NCBI GenBank assembly: GCA_012184525.1
Contig: WOFQ01000030.1
Location: 354,878-418,877, forward strand
Reading direction: 5' to 3'
DNA from: Xenoacremonium recifei
Taxonomy: Eukaryota > Ascomycota > Sordariomycetes > Hypocreales > Nectriaceae
DNA length: 64,000 nt
Shown: piece after piece, positions 56,190-64,000 of the stretch
How the letters are laid out: every line of letters begins with the position of its first letter
Position numbering within the stretch: position 1 is the stretch's first letter
Notes under the pieces: generated by a model
Database searches by the model: none
Told to the model about the DNA's origin: nothing
What the model saw: the letters and a program-made list of their open reading frames with translations, nothing else
Translations under genes and position numbers: made by a program

Positions 56190-56539
56190 TATGCCGAGGG
56201 AATCGGAGTTCGTGGGACTACGGTCAAAATTGTGCTTGAAGATCGCGTCCTGGTGATGCTTAAGAGAGATAAACGAGTACGATTTGGCGTCAGCAATCTT
56301 CTTGTACCCCGCAATCCCCAGATCAGGAACGAGATTGCCGATGGAAGCGATCTAAGCGAGGCCGTCGAAGATACTGGTAGTTAGCGCTATAACTAACAGA
56401 GATAAGAAGCTACATAAAGATGCTACGACATTGCCCGGAAAAAAACACAACTTTGAGGTATTACCTGCTTTTTTTCTTTTTCGAAAACAAAACTTCATTT
56501 TTACTTCGCTTCAGCTCTTCCTGATCACGGGCAAACACG
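56190..56539. promoter_or_regulatory. Bidirectional promoter of regulator 3 and aldoxime dehydratase, with GATA sites
   Basis: 350 bases. GATA motifs of the type bound by nitrogen regulators such as AreA are seen at 56267 (AGATAA), 56369 (AGATA) and 56400 (AGATAAG). A pyrimidine-rich tract at 56470-56515 precedes the dehydratase start, as in many fungal promoters. Nitrogen control is inferred. Confidence 0.45.
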
Positions 56540-57751
56540 ATGGCCTGCAGCTTTGTCAATACGAAGTCGAAAGCCCGGCAATATCCTTTGAATCAACCTG
56601 AGCACTGGACTGTCAAATATCCACGATGGACGTTGCGCCTGCCCGAAGACATCAAGGAAATTTCGATCTCGTATATTGGTGTGCAACCTCGTGGTGACTG
56701 TAACCGCCAGCGAGGAGTGTACAACGAATTAAGTCCACATTGCGTGACGGACTCGCAGATTAAAGCAGTAGCAGCCATAGAAAGCTGGCTCTCACACGCT
56801 TCTCAATCTGATGCGCCGGATCTGTGGGAGAAGTTCTACGTGGAAACGGGCTATGATATTCCCGATACAGAAGTCTGGGTCATGTACTGGACTGATGCGA
56901 TGAAATCCACTTCAGCACTCTGCAAATTGGATCTTGAACGAATCAGCCGCTTGTGTTCCACCGATATCGGGCTATGGCGAGAGAGCTTCAATGTACCCAA
57001 GACGAGACTGGAAACGATATACTCCGGCAATGACTACCAACCAGGCTTGGCATCCTTGAAACACTCATCACAGGAGCCTCATACCTTTACAGGATACTGG
57101 GGAGCCGCACGAGATCGTCTTCCGGCTTCTTCACACACAAGATTCCTACCTAAGCTCCCTGCTCCTACTCCCAACTTCACAAAAAACACGGCCGGTCAAG
57201 TCTTCCGAGGACGCAATAATGACCTGATCTTACATATAAGGTCGGGCCAATACTGGGAACGTTGCAGCGCCGAGGAACGCGAAGCATATGAAACCGTCCT
57301 AGAACCTCACTTACGTCAGGGGATGGCATATTTGGAGAACAACCCCGAGAAAACAGGTGACTTTGGACTTCGCTTCATGCGGAATCTCGTCTCAAACCAA
57401 CGACTTCGTGACGAAGAAAATGCCATTCAAAGCCCACCAACAAAAGCGTTGTCAAATATCGACAGGACATATTTTGGCGTTGGTCTGAACAAGCGACTCG
57501 AGACATGCAGTGCAGGTTTCTTCCGTTCCCTCAGCGATCTGGAGCATTGGGCCGCGCATCACAAGACACATCACAAGATCTTCCATGGAATTCATGAACA
57601 CTCCTCACGTTTTGGGAAGCACAGTTACAAAGTGAGGACTTGGCATGAAGTTTCCATGTTGAACCCCGGTGAAGTTCAATTTGAGTATGTCAACTGTGAC
57701 TCAAGAACGGGACTCATTCCGTTCGTAAATATAGAAATGATCCGCGGCTGA
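56540..57751 (+). CDS. Haem-containing aldoxime dehydratase (phenylacetaldoxime dehydratase family)
   Basis: A haem enzyme that dehydrates aldoximes to nitriles, using the unusual direct binding of substrate to ferrous haem. Intronless, 403 residues. Family features: YPRWTLRLPEDIKEI near the N-terminus, the FGVQ-like SYIGVQPRG, FTGYWGAARDRLP, and a C-terminal DRTYFGVGLNKRLETCSAGFFRSLSDLEHWAAHHKTH-type region (residues about 305-345), where the His-rich stretch HHKTHHKIFHGI is expected to supply the proximal haem ligand. FVNIEMIRG at the end. No signal peptide; cytosolic. Together with the nitrilase at 53102 it would form a complete aldoxime to nitrile to acid route, as known from bacteria where oxd genes sit beside nitrilase or nitrile hydratase genes. 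Confidence 0.92.
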   Translation: MACSFVNTKSKARQYPLNQPEHWTVKYPRWTLRLPEDIKEISISYIGVQPRGDCNRQRGVYNELSPHCVTDSQIKAVAAIESWLSHASQSDAPDLWEKFYVETGYDIPDTEVWVMYWTDAMKSTSALCKLDLERISRLCSTDIGLWRESFNVPKTRLETIYSGNDYQPGLASLKHSSQEPHTFTGYWGAARDRLPASSHTRFLPKLPAPTPNFTKNTAGQVFRGRNNDLILHIRSGQYWERCSAEEREAYETVLEPHLRQGMAYLENNPEKTGDFGLRFMRNLVSNQRLRDEENAIQSPPTKALSNIDRTYFGVGLNKRLETCSAGFFRSLSDLEHWAAHHKTHHKIFHGIHEHSSRFGKHSYKVRTWHEVSMLNPGEVQFEYVNCDSRTGLIPFVNIEMIRG

Positions 57752-59219
57752 AAGGGTATGAGTCATAAGCGATTATTTTTAATCCTTTGGGTGAATGATT
57801 TATGAAAGTGCTGTGTAGATAGGCACTTCCCTTGGCTGGTAGAAATTTGACGAATATAGATTCATCAACAGAGAGCAGATCATGCGTAGAGATCACAAGT
57901 ACAAATGAATTATTGAGATATAGCAGGGTTGAACTTGATGGATATGCTTAGATGGACATAACAAAAAGTCCAAGTATGGCTTGACAGCGCTCAATTGCTG
58001 TGACAATCACTTCGGGAAAAGCCCCAAAAGTGTCGCCCACCCGTGGGTTAAAATAGGCTTACGGCAATACTACGGAGATGGCCAGAGCGGACTCAACTAA
58101 GTCTTCGTCCTTCTTGTGATTCATTGCGAGCCGTCAGGCGGTAGAAATAACCAAGGATGGTTGAATACCGCTGCTTCTGGCACTCTAGAAAATGAGGGGA
58201 ACCTAGCTATCATGAATGAATCCGCTGGAAGTCAAAGCTTACTACGGTCAGATAAAAGATCATAACGAAGCTTAGAACGCAAATCACCACCTGGTCCTTC
58301 CTATATCCTACGTAAATAACCCCATCCATTCAACTATAACTTACGTATCCCGGACTGTTCAATTATGCACACGGGTTGTAAGATGCAGGGATTTAGAACC
58401 AAGAATAGCCTAGAATACCTTTGTGTGAAAAGGCTTAATGTCTGAGTATTTCCAAATTTTGAATCCGTTTTGCCCATACTACATCTCATTATGTGCTGTG
58501 AGGATGGGTCTGGAGTTCTCGAGGCCAGATTTAGTAAAGAAATCTTGCCTAAAAGCAGACATTATTCAAACATTCTTTTTTTTTTCGGCCAATACGAGGG
58601 AAACCCCAATGCGGAGGAAAGTAAGCATTGTTGTCTCTTTTTACAATTCTTGATGAGCAGTCTGGCCGTAATCAAAGTCACCACGGTCATGTTATGCGCA
58701 AATACGATGGGACGTCAAATAGTGTCCACAAAATTGCCGATGCCTAAACGTCACGGGTCCATAGAAACCCAGAAAACGAGGAAATTGAGTCGGCTCAGGC
58801 TGATTCAGACTAGCTCCTCAAAGCTGGTTCAGATCAGTTCTTCTGATCTGAAATATTTATGCTAGCTCTTCTAAACAAGCTTGAGCTTGTTTCGGCTGTT
58901 TAGTCTGTCTCGGATGATCACAATGACTTAGAATGCTAATATTATTAAGGATTTTGCGATTTTGGATATTCATTTTAATACTGTGTGTGTGGCTGCGACT
59001 GCGGTCGTGTGGCGTAATTTGAAGAAGGCACCTCTGTAATGTGCCACCGTACGCGACACGTGACTAACTCGGATTATGATTGTAGGCCAGTTTCACGTGC
59101 ACACCTTGTTGACCTGCGTCGAGGTAAAGTCACGGCGCGAAACAAACCTTCGTAAATTCTCAACTCACCACTTCCAACTCACTGTTTTCTACCATAAGTA
59201 CGCAACGGCCATATACACG
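57752..59219. other. Gene-less region between aldoxime dehydratase and DUF3669 gene
   Basis: About 1.5 kb. No gene recognised. Two perfect inverted repeats lie close together at 58828-58852 and 58873-58892. An in-frame extension of the following gene reaches back to 59076 but looks untranslated. Confidence 0.45.
58828..58892. repeat. Two adjacent perfect inverted repeats
   Basis: TTCAGATCAG-(5)-CTGATCTGAA at 58828-58852 and AAACAAGCT-TG-AGCTTGTTT at 58873-58892, 20 bases apart. They can form hairpins or be protein-binding palindromes. No element or gene is tied to them. Confidence 0.6.
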
Positions 59220-60416
59220 ATGGCATCGCGACGACAACAGAATTCAACCCACGACACCCCCTCCTCGATCGCCTCGTCAATAATTCGAGATGCGCAAATC
59301 TCATTCGAGTATCTAGCCGCAACCGATCTCGAGCAATTACCTCCTCTGGCAGTCCTCGAGCGTACCTTGTCGATACGGTCTGTCATCTCTACCACGTCTT
59401 CATTTGCTCATCGGTCTCAAGCCGCTCGTGATGGACCAGCGATTGTCAATGTCATCGGTGAAGGTCTACAAGGAGTGGTCTTCGAGCAACTGGGAGACCT
59501 GAGCGTGATGAAGAAAGAAAAGCCTGGCAACAGCCTCTTGCCCACAAATCTGAAGCACGAGTTCGAGATGCATGTTGCTGTCTTGAATGCCTTCTTCGAG
59601 TACAAACACAAGGTTGGAAACATTGTTCGCGTCCCCCACCTCACAGGGTTCAAGCCCAAGGATGGAAACGACAAGTTCTGGGATGATCATCTTTCGCAAT
59701 TTCCAGAGGGGTATCGCACAAAAAACAACATCATCCAGATGGAGAGGATTTTGCCACTGCCAAAGGTAATTCGAAAGGCGTTGATCTCTCACTTCTACCC
59801 TTACTCAGGGGACTCGACCACTCGCGCCAACACGGTGGAGAGGATTCTCAACGAAGTTGACAACAAGCATGCTTTGGCCCGAACCTACTTCGGGAAGATG
59901 GACGGCACCAGGTCCATCAACAATTTCTCCCTGGGCAACTTCCCTCTGTACCTCAACTCCATGGTACAACTCAGGATGGATATCCATGGGTTGGTTTCTT
60001 CACTGGCGAAAGCCTTCGCCATCATGCATTGGGGCGCTGGAATCAACGGAGATGATGTTGAGTTCGTGCTTGGAAGCTTTGCCATGCGAGATGAAGAAGC
60101 CGAGGATGAGTTGTATCCCTTTTTTCAGCATCGGGGCACCGGAATTTTTCTTCTCGACTTTGGCCAATGCGAATCGGTAGATCTATCGCAAGATCAGTGT
60201 GATGTATACCAGGCATTCAAAGGAGCCATGGTTACAGGGGATAACCAAAATTTCATCCCTCATTACAAGAAGACGCCGGAGCTTTTTGCCACTTTCAAAC
60301 AAGTATATATTGAGTCGGGCACAATCATACTCGCCGCCAAGAACATGGACAAGAGGTATGACTTGGAGGATTTCATGGTGCAGTATGAAGAGTATGCTGA
60401 GGACTTCCTGCTTTGA
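59220..60416 (+). CDS. DUF3669-family protein
   Basis: Uncharacterised fungal protein, 398 residues, no intron. I recognise the family by IVNVIGEGLQGVVFE near residue 81, VMKKEKPGN, the segment NNIIQMERILPLPKVIRKAL, and the strongly typical AFAIMHWGAGINGDDVEFVLG followed by GIFLLDFGQCESVDL. The Gly-rich loop, a following Lys and the LLDFGQC segment recall a protein-kinase-like nucleotide fold, but no full catalytic set is clear, so I give no function. The ATG at 59220 (MASRRQQ) is preferred over 59076 because the intervening residues look like leader. Normal composition, unlike the decayed DNA downstream. Stands apart from the catabolic genes. Confidence 0.88.
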   Translation: MASRRQQNSTHDTPSSIASSIIRDAQISFEYLAATDLEQLPPLAVLERTLSIRSVISTTSSFAHRSQAARDGPAIVNVIGEGLQGVVFEQLGDLSVMKKEKPGNSLLPTNLKHEFEMHVAVLNAFFEYKHKVGNIVRVPHLTGFKPKDGNDKFWDDHLSQFPEGYRTKNNIIQMERILPLPKVIRKALISHFYPYSGDSTTRANTVERILNEVDNKHALARTYFGKMDGTRSINNFSLGNFPLYLNSMVQLRMDIHGLVSSLAKAFAIMHWGAGINGDDVEFVLGSFAMRDEEAEDELYPFFQHRGTGIFLLDFGQCESVDLSQDQCDVYQAFKGAMVTGDNQNFIPHYKKTPELFATFKQVYIESGTIILAAKNMDKRYDLEDFMVQYEEYAEDFLL

Positions 60417-63400
60417 GGGTTTGAGACTGGAGGGTGGACTATTCGAGATTAGAAATGCATAAAATATTTCGCGCTTGCTCATTGTAACTTCTGACATAAA
60501 CTCAGACCAGTCGGTATTAGTTATTCAAGTTATGTCATAATTCAGGAATGGAGCCACTAACATTCATCGTGGGTTCTACCACATGTTTAACTTCCCACTC
60601 TTCGATCCAAATGGGGAAGAGAGAGATAGAGTGGGATGAATGAATCGTTCCTACGATTCAGACAGATACTATACTCTAAGGTCGTGGTGGTAGGTGGATG
60701 CATAAACTACATGGGACTTCAATCCTTCCCATTAAACATGGCAAGGGCTCTTGAAGCCTATCCAACCGCATACACGTGGAGCGCTAACCAATATCAAATT
60801 CGTGACTATGTGATTCTGACATCTGAAAATTTCCATTATGCTCTGTCCAGAGCCCATGTGCTGCTAACATTAAGTTAAGCTAGAGCAGGTAGAGTCCAAT
60901 TAGTTTAGCAGTCCTCTCTTTCCAGCTTTTGACTCAACCCAGATGCACTTGGGGCATTCCCTTCTGTATCGCTTTGCGGCTTTCCTAGATATCGTATCAC
61001 TAGGCAATGGATCACCGCCCTTGTAGAAGCTATAGGTATGCAACACCCAAACATCTTTTGTTCTTTCACCAAATTTGTTAAAACACATCCACATTTACGT
61101 ATTTCCAGAATTGCAGATATCTGACACAAACTCTTTCTGTCTGGATAACGATGCACTTTCCTAGTGATTAAGAAGAAAATAAACTTATTCTCTCTACTAC
61201 GGAACTTCAGATTCAGAATTTGATGAGACAGCGTCAATGACGAAGGGCTTGTCAAAGTTGTCATCATACTAACTTAAGGTCGGTTTGTGAGATAAGCAAT
61301 TCGTCTTTGCCCGACTCAAGCAGAAACTCATTCAAAAAGAATTGTGATTTCAGCTTACGGTTTCCCAAGGTATGCGGGTAAGATAGAAAGATTTGGCCAT
61401 CAAGTGACTAGAATACTCTTTGTGAACTCAGGGATACCTAGCTCTCCAAAGGGTGGAATATTCGCATACTTTACTACACAGCGGCGGATCCTCAGGAATC
61501 CATTCTCACGTATAGGAAATACGTACAGCACACCTTCCAAGCATCACATCCCATGGGTCAACTATCTGATTGAGCATATACTTAATATCCCGCTGATATC
61601 CAAACGCCCAGATCTGTCTCGTCACTGTGCAGTTACCGGAACACGTCGGGTATATTGCACTTTCTTCGAAGGATATTTGCATATATTAAGCCAAAATGCT
61701 TCTGAAAAGCGGTATAGCTATTATTAATATTGACTACTGGCTTTATCCAGAGTTAATACTTATTAGTAGCCTTGTAACTAATATTATTGATATGCTAGTC
61801 TAGATTTAAAAGGTCTTACCTAAGCTATATTTACAAAGATCTGATCTATAGCTAAATACTAAAATAATTACAGTTATAGGTTGGTCTAGTGGATGATAAC
61901 TTGTGATATTATTAGGATAAACCACTTATTCTTGTAGTATGGAGCCTCTACATACTATTTTTATCTTTTATTGCCTAAGTGACTATAAAAATCTCTTCTG
62001 GTGCTGTCTAAATATCTAAAAAGGTTTAGAAAAGATGAAAAAAGAATATCTATGAAGTTAACTTAGAAGATCTTATTTAGGAAAGTATTACTGATTTCCT
62101 GCTGACTAACTATGCTTATTACTCGCTAAAACGAGCCTATATAGTTAACAGTAAATTTTTACTGGATGATCCTCGAGCTTGCATAATGCTATATGCAAAC
62201 TAGTACGGAAAGATGCTGTACTTACTCCTTAATATATTGGATAAGAAGACTATCAATGCCTACTCTAGCCCAGACTTCTGTAATCAGCCTGCTTTCTTAA
62301 CTTAAATATGGTTTATATAGTACCGTAACCTTTATTATTTATCCTCGCGAGGACGATCTTGTGCCTTTCGAGCAGAGGTCGCGAACGCATACGGCACTTG
62401 TCCTTACTGGAGTGTATTTACAGCTTTGAGCTGTGGAATGGTTGCTATACCTTTTCAAGGTGTTTAAAGTATGGGAAAATAATGATGTTGCTAGGGAAAT
62501 TGTTGTGGGAGGTTATGAGTTTATCTGTGAGTTCCTTGGTGTTTCATTCTCAGTATAAGTGAGATTCGAGCGGTAGGATGAAAGGCAGGAATACTACGGG
62601 AGAAATTGGTTGATCAGGACATATCGCCGCACCCGAGCAGGCCACGTGGGTATAAAAGCGGCAAATATCAACAAAGTTCATCTCCTGTATTCGCCGAGTT
62701 GAATCAAAGTGCCCCCATCTTCCCTGACCTGCCACGATTTTTATTTGCAGAAGGTGCATGGTTTTTATTGCTCCTCCGCGAAGTTCTTTCTAATAGGCAG
62801 AGAGATACAGGTTCGACCTTATAACACACTTCTCCTGTGGAGAAGGCGGGAGCATCTTTTAATCAACCCACTGAGAGTATCAAGGCCTTCCCGTTTCAAG
62901 GTATTTTCTGCCTCTACTTCCGCCATCTTCACAACGCCGGCAATGATACGGCTTATATCTCCCGGTACATACTACAGCATAGGAGCGACTTCCCCTGGAA
63001 TGTCTTTGAAACACTGCCCCAGAAGGCCAAACTATTACCACAGGCCAAGTAAGCATTAAAAGGGGCAGGCACCGTACTGCTCTAGGAGGGAATCCAGACG
63101 ACGCCCACGATCATCTTTCCGCCGGTAGAACGGTTACACTCGAGGCAATAAGTACCCTATCAGAGTGGCGGATACTGGCAAGTAACATCTCCCAGACCAG
63201 CGTAAGTCACAGCAAAGGCTGATTATAAAGACCAGAAAAGAGATGTCCTTCTCATGGGGTTAGTGATCTTATTAGGAAGAGAGTAACAAAGCAGACGGAT
63301 CCATTCACCCTCCTGGCCATCCTATATGCCAGCTCATCCATCCAGCCCTGGTGTCACTTCTTCGCTCCCGTAGCAATACAAAAACAACGTTTGCTTCAAA

Positions 63401-63844
63401 ATCGGGGCCAGGGTGAGCAACTGCCCAGTCCCAAGCTGTTGGATACTTGACTAGAGGGGCTCTTTGATCTCTCAGCATGCTACAACCTGCGTTGTTTTGA
63501 TAGTAAAGTCGAGTAGCATTGTTGTCTCCGAATTTGTGGCCGTTTAAGTGTCATATGCAATATCTCATATTGGTTTGAGTGATGTTTTTTCTTTCAGTTA
63601 GAGATGCAGAATTTTTGTTCTTGGATTGAAAGACGATTTCAAAGGCATAAACGACAGCATCAAGGCTCTTAGGCCCAACGCTCCGAATTGATGTAAGGTT
63701 CATCGTTACGGGGGATACTGTCAAATTCTTTCCGCGCTTGCGATTAGCATACATGATCTATATTTGACGCTTGGGAGCTTTGGCAAGTTTTCCATGCTGG
63801 GCCCGGGCTTAGCAGGTTGGTTGATCGAATGATTGATTACTTTA
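60417..63844. other. Gene-poor tail with an AT-rich decayed tract
   Basis: No supportable gene in 3.4 kb. 61700-62350 is AT- and TA-rich with many stops in all frames, like the tract at 1490-1960, and is probably a C-to-T-mutated repeat. A TATAAAAG box at about 62651, after CACGTG, precedes short + strand frames (62606-63059) without family features. The minus-strand frames at 60900-61267 are also unrecognised. Confidence 0.4.
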
Positions 63845-63897
63845 ACGTTCTGCAGGAGTTGAACCTGCCTGTCCCTGACTAGGGCAAGACGACATGC
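63845..63897 (-). other. Degenerate tRNA-like element (copy 2)
   Basis: On the minus strand this repeats most of the element at 63933-63997: GTCTTGCCCTAG..., then a T-arm-like GCAGGTTCAACTCC and an end AGAACGT. The B-box-like part differs from consensus at one base (GGTTCAACTCC), and the outer 7-base stem no longer pairs fully. It lacks the A-box part and is separated from copy 1 by a TTTTG-type low-complexity tract (63898-63927). Confidence 0.4.
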
Positions 63898-63932
63898 TTT
63901 GTTTTGTTTTGTTTGTTTTGTTTTATTATTTA

Positions 63933-64000
63933 ACGTCCTGCAGGAGTCGAACCTGCCTGTTCCCTAGAGGGACAAGAGGACGTGCTCAGCTGGACTAAGG
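63933..64000 (-). tRNA. Possible tRNA or tRNA-like element, cut by window end
   Basis: Read on the minus strand: an A-box match TAGTCCAGCTG (63997-63987) and a perfect B-box GGTTCGACTCC (63953-63943) inside a T-arm GCAGG-TTCGACT-CCTGC. An end AGGACGT (63939-63933) can pair exactly with ACGTCCT at 63983-63977. Between lies a hairpin TGTCCCT-CT-AGGGAACA. I could not fold normal D and anticodon arms, so a true tRNA is doubtful; a tRNA-derived repeat is as likely. The 5' part is outside the window and the anticodon is not assignable. Confidence 0.35.

Noticed and set aside
59076..59219. Longer N-terminus for the DUF3669 protein
   Set aside because: The extra 48 residues resemble leader sequence; the family-like part begins at MASRRQQ.
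62606..63059. Small gene after a TATAAAAG box
   Set aside because: The frames overlap, show no conserved features and have no clear splice set.
1..64000. CRISPR arrays, bacterial operons, rRNA
   Set aside because: Not expected in a fungal nuclear window and no such repeat or rRNA sequence was seen.

Overview
The window is nuclear DNA from a filamentous ascomycete (Pezizomycotina). Nearly every gene is split by short spliceosomal introns (about 45-136 bases) with GTAAGT-like donors. The gene families (Zn(II)2Cys6 regulators, SP and DHA2 transporters, CFEM protein, LaeA-type methyltransferase, DUF3669 protein, DUR3-type symporter) are typical of that group. I cannot fix the genus. Exon coordinates were spliced by hand: each model keeps frame across its junctions and rebuilds recognisable family motifs, but none is backed by transcripts.

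Layout. 1-18 kb: the 3' part of a DHA2 drug transporter, a berberine-bridge-like flavin oxidase, an SP sugar transporter, a 5'-truncated transporter relic, an NmrA/isoflavone-reductase-like protein, a CFEM cell-surface protein, and a convergent pair of oxygenases (carotenoid/lignostilbene cleavage oxygenase and intradiol ring-cleavage dioxygenase). 18.6-20.3 kb: a nine-exon LaeA-like methyltransferase broken by one amber codon.

21-44.6 kb: a dense block of catabolic genes between SDR1 and a second Zn2Cys6 regulator: SDR, Baeyer-Villiger monooxygenase, Zn2Cys6 regulator, HSL-type esterase, 3-hydroxyacyl-CoA dehydrogenase-like gene (one amber codon), second SDR, cyclase-family metal hydrolase, SP transporter, acyl-CoA dehydrogenase, second SP transporter, second Zn2Cys6 regulator. 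Read as a pathway: alcohol to ketone (SDR), ketone to ester or lactone (BVMO), ring opening (esterase or cyclase-fold hydrolase), then beta-oxidation-like steps, with two uptake carriers. The sequence CCGAG/CTCGG, often as GAGCCGAG, recurs in the shared promoters of this block. This is the best candidate for an undescribed system; the substrate is unknown and may be an alicyclic or terpenoid ketone.

46-60 kb: a divergent GH28-like beta-helix protein without a clear 5' end, a DUR3-like symporter, an amidase relic abutting a decayed Tc1/mariner transposase, then a compact aldoxime-nitrile module: nitrilase, Zn2Cys6 regulator and haem aldoxime dehydratase, the last two divergent. A DUF3669 gene follows. 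60-64 kb is gene-poor with an AT-rich decayed tract and ends in two tRNA-like elements on the minus strand.

Decay is frequent: two amber codons of CAG-to-TAG type, a truncated transporter, an amidase relic, a transposase relic and AT-rich tracts. That suggests a fast-evolving accessory or subtelomere-like region.
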